Virus record (IMG/VR): IMGVR_UViG_3300009034_000129
Coordinates: 1 to 35,376 of that record
Direction: 5' to 3' (one strand)
Source: a virus
DNA length: 35,376 bases
Part shown: one piece after another, positions 1 to 7,609 of the stretch
Layout: each line of letters begins with the position of its first letter
How positions within the stretch are numbered: position 1 is the first letter of the stretch
Notes under the pieces: model-generated
What the model saw: only the letters and a program-made list of their open reading frames with translations
Databases searched by the model: none
What the model was told of the DNA's origin: nothing
Position numbers and translations under genes: made by a program

Positions 1-119
1 CACGTCCAGGATTATTGAAAGTTATTTTTCGATATAGAGAGTCTTTCAGGGATACTGATACACTTGACTCCAATGATTGTGATGCTTATCCAGTTGTAAA
101 AATATGGAAGCATTATTAT
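1..119. repeat. Terminal direct repeat, left copy (circular closure)
   Basis: These 119 bases are identical to the last 119 bases of the window. The reading frame of the tail gene crosses the join without interruption. This is what a circular, or circularly permuted, genome gives when assembled as a linear contig with a k-mer-length overlap. A true short terminal repeat cannot be excluded, but a repeat lying in the middle of a coding sequence favours the assembly explanation. Confidence 0.95.
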
Positions 120-527
120 GATGGAGTGATAATTGAAAATTCAAAATATAATCTTCGTACCAGAAGAGGTGAGACAGGATTTAATGCTAAAGTTTTACGA
201 ATTGATAGTAGGTTTGTTTCAGAGGGAACCATCGAAGCGGTTGCAGATTTTTATTACAATTTCTATAACAAAATCAAAAAGTATATTTTTACTCAAAGAG
301 ATATGTATGTAGAACCAGAAACTATGGATAAGATTGTTAAAACAATAAGACAACCGGATGGAAGTGTGATGTGGAATCTCAATACAATCGTTATGGCATC
401 ATCATTTGTATCTTCACCAAAAGGAAAAGATTTTTATAGGATGAAATTGGAGTTACTTGAAATCGAAGGAGCTACTTACCATGAGCATATTTTGGAAGAA
501 GTGCCAGGAGGTGAATTAGTTGAGTAA
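1..527 (+). CDS. Tail-tip/baseplate protein, C-terminal part (continues from 33028)
   Basis: This is the last 175 or so codons of the large tail gene that begins at 33028 and crosses the circle junction. Position 1 corresponds to position 35258, and the frame is unbroken, giving a total of 918 residues. The segment is rich in beta strands and aromatic residues and ends in an acidic tail. Its stop codon (525-527) overlaps the next gene, whose SD site lies inside this gene at 507-513. Position after the tape measure implies a distal tail or tail-tip role. The exact family is not recognised. Confidence 0.85.
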   Translation, partial: RPGLLKVIFRYRESFRDTDTLDSNDCDAYPVVKIWKHYYDGVIIENSKYNLRTRRGETGFNAKVLRIDSRFVSEGTIEAVADFYYNFYNKIKKYIFTQRDMYVEPETMDKIVKTIRQPDGSVMWNLNTIVMASSFVSSPKGKDFYRMKLELLEIEGATYHEHILEEVPGGELVE

Positions 528-1230
528 CCAATTGATGGGAGATGATTTTCCAGTTGTGAAAATGTATGAGACAGTGCGCATCTTAACCTTTGAAGTTTCA
601 GGATATGTGAATGCAATTCCTACTGATATTGGAAAACCAGTTGTTGGAGCTATAACAGGGGATACAGGTGTATTACTCGAGTATAACAATACAACAAGAA
701 TATGGAAGGTCAGACAAGATGACAATGGAGACCTCTTTGATCAAGCAGAAGGAATTACGATTACAGGAGGTTCGGGAGCGGGAACTACCACAGGAGCATC
801 AACAACGGAACTCAGAATAAAAGAAAAATATGAGTTCAGTGGTAGGGATATTAGCAAGATAACTCCTGACTGCCCTCCAGATCTTGATGGTCCTCCAATC
901 TTGCTTGGTAGCAGAAAGAAAAAAATATATAGGGCAGGATACTGGACAAATTTCAGTCTCTTGTTTCTCTTTGATATAGACAATCCAGGAATGAGCAAAG
1001 ATGCAGATGATAACGACCTCAATGACTGTCAAACTTTTTTGTTGAATCTTCTCAACCATGATGATGTAATTAAAATCCAACCTCATTCTGATCAGAGTGA
1101 AGAGTACCAAGTATATTTATCGAAAGGATGGACTAATATCAAATATGCTTATGAACGACATTATGGCTATAGAGGAGTTCTCTACTTTGAAGGGCTTGAG
1201 TCAATATCACAACTTGATTTCAAAAAGTAA
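520..1230 (+). CDS. Putative distal tail structural protein (TTG start)
   Basis: A 236-residue protein of unknown family. The chosen start is TTG at 520, because a full AGGAGG site at 507-512 lies seven bases upstream; the next ATG (535) is too far from that site. The first third is rich in glycine, threonine and valine (residues about 30-105, with a TGGSGAGTTTGAS stretch), suggesting beta structure with a flexible loop. The second half holds aromatic and acidic segments. It overlaps the tail-tip gene by 8 bases, so the two are probably translationally coupled. Position between the tail tip and the fibre-like genes suggests a baseplate or distal tail component, which is inference from context only. 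Confidence 0.7.
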   Translation: MSNQLMGDDFPVVKMYETVRILTFEVSGYVNAIPTDIGKPVVGAITGDTGVLLEYNNTTRIWKVRQDDNGDLFDQAEGITITGGSGAGTTTGASTTELRIKEKYEFSGRDISKITPDCPPDLDGPPILLGSRKKKIYRAGYWTNFSLLFLFDIDNPGMSKDADDNDLNDCQTFLLNLLNHDDVIKIQPHSDQSEEYQVYLSKGWTNIKYAYERHYGYRGVLYFEGLESISQLDFKK

Positions 1231-1243
1231 AGTGAGGTAGTTT

Positions 1244-1771
1244 ATGGCAATGAAATATTTACGGAAATATTATGTTGACAGGGATCAATATGGAACTGCT
1301 CAGACGGGATCAACGGTTGAGGCTTTTCCTACAGGGACATCCTCTAACGGAACGACAGCGACTCCAGACGGTTATCAATATAAGTTTACAATAGATCCAA
1401 CCAGTAACCCGAGCAAGATATGTTCACACTATGATATTAAAATAAATAGTGTATTGGTAAAAGAACACATCCCTCTTGGTGAATGGAAGTGGTTTGTTGA
1501 GTTATCTATGAATAGTGCAGACAAGACTTTTCAGTTTCAGAATTTGAATGATGAGAATGGAGTCGGGCATCCTTTACCAACATCTATTCCGAATGCAATA
1601 GTTCAGATTATTTCAACCTCAAGAGGACGTCAGGCATACGTGGCGAGTCAGAACGATTCGCAGGTCAACATAAAATTACAAGATGCAGGTGATGATGATT
1701 GTAAGGATTCTGTCCTTTCTGGGAACCCTTTAATTGTGAAAGCACTTGTAACTATAAAAGAAACATTTTAG
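1244..1771 (+). CDS. Hypothetical tail-module protein
   Basis: A 175-residue protein starting at ATG 1244 (MAMKYLRKYY), 13 bases after the previous stop, with a GTGAGGT site upstream. The N-terminal region (residues 20-45) is rich in threonine, glycine and serine. The remainder is beta-rich with several Asp/Asn clusters, and there is no membrane segment. I do not recognise the family. Its place in an unbroken series of tail genes argues for a virion component such as a small baseplate or fibre-attachment protein. Confidence 0.65.
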   Translation: MAMKYLRKYYVDRDQYGTAQTGSTVEAFPTGTSSNGTTATPDGYQYKFTIDPTSNPSKICSHYDIKINSVLVKEHIPLGEWKWFVELSMNSADKTFQFQNLNDENGVGHPLPTSIPNAIVQIISTSRGRQAYVASQNDSQVNIKLQDAGDDDCKDSVLSGNPLIVKALVTIKETF

Positions 1772-1779
1772 GAGGTTTT

Positions 1780-3177
1780 ATGAATAAGAAAGCATTGGTA
1801 GTTATTCTCTTTTTAGCATTACTTATTTCTGGTTTCTGGGTGAAAGACAATCTCTATATAGATGACGACATCTATCTCAATGATGATAAAGTAGATAGTA
1901 CTACTGTAATTATCATCATAAGGAATGGTGGACAGGATACAGTTGTAATTATAGATACTTTGGGAACGTTAAGGTTTACTATCCCTTATGTCATTGATTC
2001 GATTCATACAAGCGACAGCCTTAAAACAAGAATTATATTTTGTAATAATAAAGCAATGGTGAAACAAACAACTACCCGTAAGAGTTTAGAAGTATTGAAT
2101 GACCAAGATTATGCCGCTCACATTAGTGCAATACAAGATACGGGTTTATTGGTGAGTGCTGGACAGAGTTGGGGATTGATTGTTACAGTAACCGATTCAT
2201 TGTCAGGTGAATTCAATTCTGCTATGATGGGAGTTATTTCTAAAGTAGCAGTGACTGATACAATATTTCCAAATAATAGTTATGCTTTTTATGGTACTGC
2301 TGAAGATAGTTTTGGGCTTTGGGTTAAAGCGGGGTATCATACTATTTATGCAGAGGCTTGCTCTTCCGGGGCTTTAGTTGCATACTTCCAAGGGGATAAT
2401 GGAATAATGGTAACAGATACAATAGATACCATTATTACCCGTCCAGATGAAATTATATTGAATCCAAGAGATGCGAGTGATAGTTCAGCAACGAATTCGC
2501 CACCTATAGAGTTTATTTCAAAAGGGGATACAGCAACGGGAAACAATGTTGCTCAGGTATCTCAAAAAATATATATACAAGCCAGAGGAACGTTTGCAGG
2601 TGATGGTGTTCTTCCTAATTATTGGCTTTCATTTAGAGATAGTTCAGCTGTAGGAGTTACACCTGGAGGGACTGAAATAGCAAGGCTTCTTCCTACACAC
2701 TTTGAGGTATTAAGTGCAACCGATACTATAAGATGTTATCCAACAAAAGCAGAAGCAGATACGGGAGATTTTGATTATGTTTTTGGCGACGGCTCAGGTT
2801 TAACAAATATAACGGTTCTTAAAATACTGGAATTTTCTTTTAATGAAGAAGGGCAATCTTACCTCAGAACACTTAATACAACATATACAGTTATGGGTAG
2901 TTTTATTTTTCGTGGCACAAATGAAATTGGCACACCGACTAAAATTGCTATTGTAGGGCATACAACAGCGGACAGCGTAGCTTTCAGAATATACGATTAT
3001 ACCAACAGCCAAACAATAGCAGAAACAACACAAATAACAAATGCCACAAAAACCATAATAAATATTAACACGATTTCCAACGTGCCCGCCACTGAGGCAA
3101 TCTGGGAAATACAAATGTATAAAACAGGGCTTGGAGCAACTTATGGCTATTTGCACGCTCTCGGAGTTCATTTTTAA
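1780..3177 (+). CDS. Fibre-like protein with N-terminal membrane/signal segment
   Basis: A 465-residue protein with a strong AGGAGG site just before ATG 1780. Residues 1-4 are MNKK, followed by a hydrophobic stretch at about 5-21, which looks like a signal peptide or signal anchor. The rest is Thr/Ser/Asp-rich and beta-rich. Around residue 240 there is an NSPPIEF segment, and near residue 340 a GDGSGLTNI motif; both types of segment recur in phage tail fibres and related surface proteins. A fibre or receptor-binding role is inferred. The export-type N-terminus is odd for a virion protein, since tails assemble in the cytoplasm. The alternative is a phage-encoded surface protein displayed on the infected cell. 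Confidence 0.65.
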   Translation: MNKKALVVILFLALLISGFWVKDNLYIDDDIYLNDDKVDSTTVIIIIRNGGQDTVVIIDTLGTLRFTIPYVIDSIHTSDSLKTRIIFCNNKAMVKQTTTRKSLEVLNDQDYAAHISAIQDTGLLVSAGQSWGLIVTVTDSLSGEFNSAMMGVISKVAVTDTIFPNNSYAFYGTAEDSFGLWVKAGYHTIYAEACSSGALVAYFQGDNGIMVTDTIDTIITRPDEIILNPRDASDSSATNSPPIEFISKGDTATGNNVAQVSQKIYIQARGTFAGDGVLPNYWLSFRDSSAVGVTPGGTEIARLLPTHFEVLSATDTIRCYPTKAEADTGDFDYVFGDGSGLTNITVLKILEFSFNEEGQSYLRTLNTTYTVMGSFIFRGTNEIGTPTKIAIVGHTTADSVAFRIYDYTNSQTIAETTQITNATKTIININTISNVPATEAIWEIQMYKTGLGATYGYLHALGVHF

Positions 3178-3190
3178 TTAGGAGGTAAAC

Positions 3191-3418
3191 GTGGTTTATA
3201 AATATCGTTATTTTTGCAATACTTGTGAATTGGAATATACAACAGGTTATCAAGGCTCAGAACCGACTCAGTGTCCAGAAACACATGAAGATATTGTAAA
3301 TATTACAATTGCAGAATCTATAGAGGATAAATTTTTACTTTGTTCTCCTAACGGACATCGGTGGGAAATAGGCATTGCCGATAATGGAGATTTTACCAAA
3401 ACGGATTTGGATGCATAA
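3191..3418 (+). CDS. Small zinc-ribbon-like protein (GTG start)
   Basis: A 75-residue protein starting at GTG 3191, preceded by AGGAGGT at 3180-3186. It has CNTC at residues 9-12 and further cysteines near residues 28 and 53, a partial zinc-ribbon pattern near the N-terminus. It sits among tail genes, and its stop overlaps the next start (TAATG), so the two are likely co-translated. Function unknown. A small metal-binding tail component or an accessory of the propeller protein downstream are possibilities. Confidence 0.65.
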   Translation: MVYKYRYFCNTCELEYTTGYQGSEPTQCPETHEDIVNITIAESIEDKFLLCSPNGHRWEIGIADNGDFTKTDLDA

Positions 3419-4764
3419 TGATACAAATTCTCAATAAAACTGCGAGCCAATTTTCTATTGACGGGGCTTCTCTTCTTGAGTTAAGTGCGGGGAAGATTAT
3501 CCCTTCTGATTTCACAGTTTCGACTGGTAAGATTTACGGTAGTGTTATGAGCCATACTATAAAAGCAAATGGTGATTTCTTCTTAACGACTGCAACATTT
3601 GCTGATAGGCTTTATACTATCCCTCTGGATTTATCAGCAGAGAGTTATGTAACATTTTCGGACAATGACCCGAATGCTAAATACGGAATGACTATCGACG
3701 ACGATGGCAATATTTATATCAGTTGTTTTCTTAATAATGGATTTATAAAAAAATATCAACCCGACGGGACTCACCTGTGGACGTATAATGCTTCTGGTTC
3801 GGTCGCGGGAAAATATTATTACGGAGCGGGAATTCACTTTTACGATAATAGAATTTTCAGCACAAGCATTTATAACCATACTCTTTTTGTCAATGATAAA
3901 GATGGGAATTTGATACAGGAAATAAATGTAACAACAGGAGGAACAGGATTGACAAGACCGAGAGCGGTTTTTGTTGATGATTCTGGGATATACGTTGTAT
4001 GTAATAACGGGAAAGTTGGGAAATATAATGTTTCTACTTATGCCTTTATCGAAGTTAAAAACTTGCCTGCGGATATTTATACAGGTGATGATGTTGGAAT
4101 TATAAGACTATCCGATGGAAATTTTATCATTCAAAATGGTTTGAATAGTCTTTATAGTTTTCCTTTTATGTTAGTTGATTCAAACCTTGAATCAGTTGAC
4201 GAATTAACATTTACCACTCAAGATCCGATAAACAATGCTGTCAAAGGAGGGATATATCGTTCAGCATTTACCTATTGTCCTATCTTGCTTAATGAATCAA
4301 ATAAAACAATATGGTATACATCTTTCTGGAATGATAATTTTTATTTGATTAAAGCAACAATGAAAATTGCTGATGACCGTTTCGCAACCTTGCAACACGA
4401 TTTCGGAAGTTCTATAACTCTGGAGAAAGTTATTCCTTTTCTTGAAGTTGATAACAGAAAGACTGAACAGCAATTCAAATTATGGTTACAGTATGATGAT
4501 GGAGGGTATAACCTCATAGACCTTACTTCATTAAGCAATCTTAATCAATCAGTAAAAAAACTTGACATAAAAATCGGTTTGACTGACTGGAGATTTATAA
4601 ACAGAAACAACCCTGAGTTTTTTGGTGTGGCTATTAGATATAATGATGGATTGACTGGAGATGTATTTGAACAGCCAATGCAGGGGATTATAGAAACAGA
4701 AAAAGACATTCACGGTGAGGTAATAGTTGAATACGAATTGGAGGGAGAGATAGATGAAAATTAA
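3418..4764 (+). CDS. Beta-propeller-like tail/receptor protein
   Basis: A 448-residue protein whose residues about 35-300 show repeated blades of the NHL/SMP-30 type. Examples are GMTIDDDGNIYIS, AVFVDDSGIYVVC and IIRLSDGNFII, each preceded by a short turn and spaced by tens of residues. The C-terminal 130 residues are beta-rich without the repeat. Propellers in this position of a phage genome are plausible host-surface or glycan-binding parts. No catalytic motif is visible. Start ATG 3418 overlaps the previous stop, and the end overlaps the next gene by 11 bases. Fibre function is inference; the repeat pattern is seen directly. Confidence 0.6.
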   Translation: MIQILNKTASQFSIDGASLLELSAGKIIPSDFTVSTGKIYGSVMSHTIKANGDFFLTTATFADRLYTIPLDLSAESYVTFSDNDPNAKYGMTIDDDGNIYISCFLNNGFIKKYQPDGTHLWTYNASGSVAGKYYYGAGIHFYDNRIFSTSIYNHTLFVNDKDGNLIQEINVTTGGTGLTRPRAVFVDDSGIYVVCNNGKVGKYNVSTYAFIEVKNLPADIYTGDDVGIIRLSDGNFIIQNGLNSLYSFPFMLVDSNLESVDELTFTTQDPINNAVKGGIYRSAFTYCPILLNESNKTIWYTSFWNDNFYLIKATMKIADDRFATLQHDFGSSITLEKVIPFLEVDNRKTEQQFKLWLQYDDGGYNLIDLTSLSNLNQSVKKLDIKIGLTDWRFINRNNPEFFGVAIRYNDGLTGDVFEQPMQGIIETEKDIHGEVIVEYELEGEIDEN

Positions 4765-5137
4765 ATCAGGAAATGATGTAATATTAAAAATCCTTGTCAA
4801 AGACAAGGCAGGAGCCATTATCACAAACCTTGCAACTGCCAATGATATTGTGTGTCAGATTAAAACAACTAAAGATGCAGTGACTCCAACGATTGAGAAA
4901 AAGAAGAGCGTTTCCGGGGAGATCCTTGTTGACGACCCTTCAACTGGATATTTGAAAGTTGTCATTAAGGATACTGATACACAGGGGAAAGAAGATGATT
5001 ATTATATCGGAGTCGAAGTTCAGTGGACAGACAACAATCAAGAAATGGATTTATATGAAGATGTTGGCAGTGGGAATTGGCAACTGTTTAATGAAATAGA
5101 AATCACAGAAGACATAGTTAAACCAGCATCACCATAG
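4754..5137 (+). CDS. Small beta-sandwich protein, possibly BppU-like/fibre-adaptor
   Basis: A 127-residue protein starting inside the end of the previous gene (ATG 4754; SD GGAGGGAGA). The opening MKIKSGNDVILKI followed by VKDKAGAIITNLATAND resembles the beta-sandwich N-domain found on upper baseplate (BppU-type) proteins, where a substrate-like strand is followed by a description of allowed values. The similarity is weak and from memory. A C-terminal segment (ED/E-rich, residues 95-120) is acidic. Last gene of the tail module, directly before the holin. Confidence 0.5.
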   Translation: MKIKSGNDVILKILVKDKAGAIITNLATANDIVCQIKTTKDAVTPTIEKKKSVSGEILVDDPSTGYLKVVIKDTDTQGKEDDYYIGVEVQWTDNNQEMDLYEDVGSGNWQLFNEIEITEDIVKPASP

Positions 5138-5145
5138 GAGGTATT

Positions 5146-5373
5146 ATGAAAGATTTAAGAGATTTTATTTTTTGCTTCTTGAAGAAATTATTTTCAAGAA
5201 ATTTTATGCTTCCCCTTGTCTGTGCAATTTTAATATATAAAATTGCTCTGGTTGTTACAGACCCAGCAATTTTGAAAATTGTATGCCCTGCTCTTGTTGT
5301 TGTAGCAATAGGCTATAACGGATTAGGAGCATTGAACACTTTTATAAAAGGAAAAAATGGGAATGGAAAATAA
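5146..5373 (+). CDS. Putative holin (two transmembrane segments)
   Basis: A 75-residue protein with a basic N-terminus, a hydrophobic segment at about residues 20-37, a short turn containing TDPA, a second hydrophobic segment at about 43-63, and a basic, glycine-rich C-terminal tail (KGKNGNGK). Size, topology and position just upstream of a peptidoglycan amidase fit a class II holin, which would open the cytoplasmic membrane to release the amidase. AGGAGG site 5136-5141. The family cannot be named, and the call rests on topology and neighbourhood. Confidence 0.7.
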   Translation: MKDLRDFIFCFLKKLFSRNFMLPLVCAILIYKIALVVTDPAILKIVCPALVVVAIGYNGLGALNTFIKGKNGNGK

Positions 5374-5695
5374 TAAGAAATCTTGCATTAAAAAATATTG
5401 GGCTCGGTTTCTCTTTCCCTTAATTTCTTTGCTTATTCTTGCAGGGGGATATTGGAAGACTACAATCAAGGCAGAGCAAAGAGTAGAGGATACAGTTCAA
5501 AGTATTGCAGACAACTATGATGACCTTAACGAAGATTTCAACAAACTTCAGAACTCACATCATTCACTTGATAAAGAACACACTCAAACCAGACAAATGG
5601 TTGTAGATATAAAAGATGATATTGATATTATCAAAAAATCTCAAGAGAAAAGTGAGGGGTATATCTATGACCTTTGGAAAGAGAGAAATAAATGA
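5357..5695 (+). CDS. Membrane-anchored coiled-coil lysis protein (possible i-spanin)
   Basis: A 112-residue protein with a positively charged N-terminus, one transmembrane segment at about residues 19-35 (FLFPLISLLILAGGYW), and then a long charged helical stretch (residues 40-105) with heptad-like hydrophobic spacing. An inner-membrane anchor plus periplasmic coiled coil is the architecture of inner-membrane spanins and of XhlA-like proteins. It overlaps the holin by 17 bases and the amidase by 4. Starts at ATG 5357 or 5363 are both possible. If it is a spanin, the lipoprotein at 6378 could be its partner; this pairing is inference. Confidence 0.6.
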   Translation: MGMENNKKSCIKKYWARFLFPLISLLILAGGYWKTTIKAEQRVEDTVQSIADNYDDLNEDFNKLQNSHHSLDKEHTQTRQMVVDIKDDIDIIKKSQEKSEGYIYDLWKERNK

Positions 5696-6270
5696 GAATA
5701 GCCATAGACTGCGGACATAATCCACCTGGAGACCTTGGATCCACATCTTCAGAATATAAACTTGCTGAGTTTGTAGAAGCTCATAGGATTGTTAGTTATG
5801 TTTACAGGGAACTCTATGAGAAAGGTTTTCAGATTGTGAACTTTGCTGAAAGGTTGAAGACTAAAGTGCAGATTGTTAATAAAAGCAAACCCGATATAGC
5901 AATCGAAGTACATCTCAATTCTTGCTCAGATGTCAAACAACGTGGAGCATTGTGTATGTATTATCCTTCCCAGAAGTCAAGAGACCTTGCAAGATTTATT
6001 TTGAAAGAGATTGGAAATGTAAGTGCAGTTGGGATTATTGGAAGTGCATTGATAAAGAAACGTGGTGTCTATGTTGGAAATTTCAGGTTAGACCCTTCGT
6101 ATCCTATTCTCTATTTTCTCAGGAAAACGAAATGCCCTGCGGTTGTAGTTGAACCTCTTTTCTTGAGCAATACAGAGGATTGTAAACTTCTAAAACGTGG
6201 ACAGATTCACAAGATAATTGCTGAAGGTATCTATCTTGGAATTTTAGATTATATGAGACTTTACAAATGA
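5692..6270 (+). CDS. N-acetylmuramoyl-L-alanine amidase (Amidase_3 type endolysin)
   Basis: A 192-residue, single-domain amidase that would cleave the bond between N-acetylmuramic acid and L-alanine in peptidoglycan at the end of infection. The opening IAIDCGHN provides His9, EVHLNS provides His74, and a glutamate in the LAEFVEAH segment (Glu26 or Glu29) would complete the zinc site. VVVEPLFLSN provides the catalytic Glu154. These match the Amidase_3 family in order and spacing. There is no signal peptide and no cell-wall binding domain, so release by the upstream holin is expected. Start ATG 5692 overlaps the previous stop. Length is normal for a minimal family member. Confidence 0.88.
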   Translation: MRIAIDCGHNPPGDLGSTSSEYKLAEFVEAHRIVSYVYRELYEKGFQIVNFAERLKTKVQIVNKSKPDIAIEVHLNSCSDVKQRGALCMYYPSQKSRDLARFILKEIGNVSAVGIIGSALIKKRGVYVGNFRLDPSYPILYFLRKTKCPAVVVEPLFLSNTEDCKLLKRGQIHKIIAEGIYLGILDYMRLYK

Positions 6271-6368
6271 TTATAATAGTGGGAGCTTTGGCAACGGTTC
6301 TTTCCACTTGGAAGTTGGTGGAGCTTATAACTTTTCAGGGTAGTTATGAGTTTCACTGCTTCCTATAA
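6267..6368 (+). CDS. 33-residue hydrophobic lysis-region peptide
   Basis: A short reading frame that begins with the ATGA overlapping the amidase stop, so translational coupling is likely. The product starts MIIIVGALATVLSTW and contains one possible membrane segment over residues 2-20 with an aromatic end. It may be an anti-holin, pinholin-like or accessory lysis peptide. There is no family evidence. The support is the precise stop/start overlap and the lack of any other explanation for the 107-base gap. Confidence 0.45.
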   Translation: MIIIVGALATVLSTWKLVELITFQGSYEFHCFL

Positions 6369-6377
6369 AAAAATATT

Positions 6378-7016
6378 ATGATTAGATTCGTTAGAAATGT
6401 CCTTATCGGATTCGGTATATTTATGTTGTGTGTGAGTTCTTGCAGGATAGGTGCTTGGTGGACTAAAAGACAATTTAATTCCGAGCCTGTTGTTGTTAGA
6501 CTTCCTATCAAACCTGAATTGCCTGAAATTCCAAAAGAAGACAAATCGTGGTGGTGGAGATTCACACACAAAAAAGCCAAAGTTGACACTGAGTATATCT
6601 ATGAATATACGGAAGAAGAAAAACTACCTGATTGGTTTGCGACAAGATGGTGGTGTTTTGATTTAGAACGATACAAAGACGGTTCTGGTATTATGTGGCT
6701 GAGAAGAGAAAACACAATTAAGAAAGTTCCTTTTGAGAATGTGCCTCCTGCTTTTAAGATGACAACAACAGACACAGAAAAGGGATATGAATTGTCATCG
6801 AAAAGATTTTCAAACCCTATCAAGTGGACAGGGGTATCTCTCTTAAATGAAACATCATTGCTCCCTTATATAACCACTTCATTCGGAATAAAAACAGGTT
6901 GCTCTTTCTGGAGATTCACCTTCGAGGGATATTATAAAAACAGAGAAATGATAATCGAGCAAAAAAGAGAAAGAGACAATGTGATAGGAATAAGTTCAGA
7001 ACTTCGTATTTGGTAA
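6378..7016 (+). CDS. Putative lipoprotein of the lysis cassette (possible o-spanin)
   Basis: A 212-residue protein. Residues 1-22 form a lipoprotein-type signal: arginines at 3 and 6, a hydrophobic core at 8-18, and the lipobox VSSC ending at Cys22. A proline-rich segment follows (LPIKPELPEIP, about residues 43-53), then a Trp-rich stretch with WWWR and a mixed domain to the end. Last gene of the late transcript, behind holin and amidase. A lipoprotein here would fit an outer-membrane spanin, implying a diderm host, although it is longer than typical o-spanins. Alternatively it is a superinfection-exclusion lipoprotein. No clear SD site is present, so translation may depend on the upstream peptide. 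Confidence 0.55.
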   Translation: MIRFVRNVLIGFGIFMLCVSSCRIGAWWTKRQFNSEPVVVRLPIKPELPEIPKEDKSWWWRFTHKKAKVDTEYIYEYTEEEKLPDWFATRWWCFDLERYKDGSGIMWLRRENTIKKVPFENVPPAFKMTTTDTEKGYELSSKRFSNPIKWTGVSLLNETSLLPYITTSFGIKTGCSFWRFTFEGYYKNREMIIEQKRERDNVIGISSELRIW

Positions 7017-7204
7017 CTTCTTTATTTTTTATAAGTTAGTAAATTCCCCTTAAATACATATAAAAACAAACAAATACTGTGTTTTCCCCTTAGTTTTCCA
7101 TACAAATACTGTGTTTTTTTACTAAAATAACAAGTATATATTGTGATTTTTCAGTAAAAACTCATACAAACTTTGAGAAAGTTGAATTTTCTTGAAAAAA
7201 AGAC
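7017..7204 (+). other. AT-rich non-coding control region with repeats
   Basis: No gene is visible between 7017 and 7388. This part is very AT-rich. It contains TTCCCCTTA twice (7044-7052, 7084-7092) and the 16-bp direct repeat at 7070-7117, followed by a promoter and a structured leader. No convincing intrinsic terminator for the late transcript is present before the promoter; the T-rich run at 7021-7030 lacks a stem. Confidence 0.6.
7070..7117 (+). repeat. Two 16-bp direct repeats 32 bp apart (candidate operator)
   Basis: ACAAATACTGTGTTTT occurs at 7070-7085 and again at 7102-7117. The offset of 32 bp is about three helical turns, so a regulator would meet both copies on the same DNA face. 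Part of the unit (ACAaatacTGT) is a short inverted repeat. A weaker relative (ACAAGTATATATTGTG) follows at about 7130-7145. The repeats lie 90-135 bp upstream of the -35 box. No phage repressor gene is recognised, so the binding protein may be a host factor or one of the small early proteins. Confidence 0.55.
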
Positions 7205-7233
7205 TTGACATTTTTTAGATTTTCTTATATAAT
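7205..7233 (+). promoter_or_regulatory. Consensus sigma-70 promoter for the early operon
   Basis: A perfect -35 box TTGACA at 7205-7210 and a perfect -10 box TATAAT at 7228-7233 are separated by 17 bp, preceded by an A/T-rich stretch that could act as an UP element. Transcription should start near 7240 and run rightward into the structured leader and the early genes. Such a perfect match indicates use of the unmodified host RNA polymerase immediately after infection. Confidence 0.92.
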
Positions 7234-7246
7234 GCAAATATGATTA

Positions 7247-7372
7247 TGGTGCAGATAATAGATGGATTCAAAAAAGAAATTTTTAATAAAGGGGCTCTCA
7301 CAAGGACAGGTCAGATTTCAAATCTAAACCATTTGTTATCTGCACCAGCCTGTTCTTGTGTTCCCCTTTTTT
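7247..7372 (+). ncRNA. Pseudoknotted leader RNA / attenuator of the early operon
   Basis: Two long stems interleave. Stem A pairs 7247-7258 (TGGTGCAGATAA) with 7336-7347 (12 perfect pairs). Stem B pairs 7288-7310 with 7349-7369: CACAAGGACAGG with CCTGTTCTTGTG, then AAAGGGG with CCCCTTT across a small internal loop. The right arm of A lies inside the loop of B, giving the order A-B-A'-B', which is a pseudoknot. A small hairpin (7313-7325) sits in the loop. Stem B ends in six T residues and is an intrinsic terminator. The region begins at the predicted start of transcription, so it would be either a roughly 130-base RNA or a switchable attenuator. Confidence 0.75.
7288..7372 (+). terminator. 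Intrinsic terminator inside the early leader
   Basis: A stem of 12 pairs (one G-U), a small internal loop and 7 further pairs is formed by 7288-7310 and 7349-7369, followed directly by T residues 7367-7372. It stands between the promoter and the first early gene. Read-through must therefore be controlled or partial for the operon to be expressed. Confidence 0.72.
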
Positions 7373-7387
7373 AATATGGGAGGAAAG

Positions 7388-7609
7388 ATGAGAATGAGAA
7401 AAGTTGCTGAAGTTTCTCTGAAAGAAGCCCAAGAATGGTTGGGACTTTCTGAGGAAATGTATCCTATCTGGATAGAAGAATTCGGAAAGGGAGAAAAAGT
7501 CGAATCTCTCCGATATGAATACAACGATGGGAATTGCATACGGTCTGGAGAAGCAACTCTCAACCTTGATATTCCCTGTCAAATTCTGGTATATGAGGAG
7601 GAAGGATGA
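7388..7609 (+). CDS. Hypothetical early protein
   Basis: A 73-residue acidic protein, the first gene of the early operon. The start at ATG 7388 is chosen because GGGAGGA (7378-7384) lies just upstream, in the same arrangement as the next three genes (GGAGG, four bases, ATG). The sequence opens MRMRKVAEVSLKEAQEWLGL, a probable helix-turn arrangement, and then becomes beta-like. Position next to the promoter suggests a host-takeover or regulatory role. The family is not recognised. Confidence 0.7.
   Translation: MRMRKVAEVSLKEAQEWLGLSEEMYPIWIEEFGKGEKVESLRYEYNDGNCIRSGEATLNLDIPCQILVYEEEG

Noticed and set aside
516-725. Reading frames on the - strand here and throughout the window
   Set aside because: They lie opposite well-supported + strand genes, lack SD sites, and have low-complexity Ser/Phe/Leu-rich compositions typical of antisense shadows.
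5922-6152. 76-codon + strand frame inside the amidase gene
   Set aside because: It overlaps catalytic parts of a clear amidase, has no SD, and its Cys/Trp-rich composition is an out-of-frame artefact.
7358-7387. GTG 7358 as start of the first early gene
   Set aside because: It lies in the 3' arm of the terminator stem and lacks an SD; ATG 7388 has the same SD arrangement as its neighbours.
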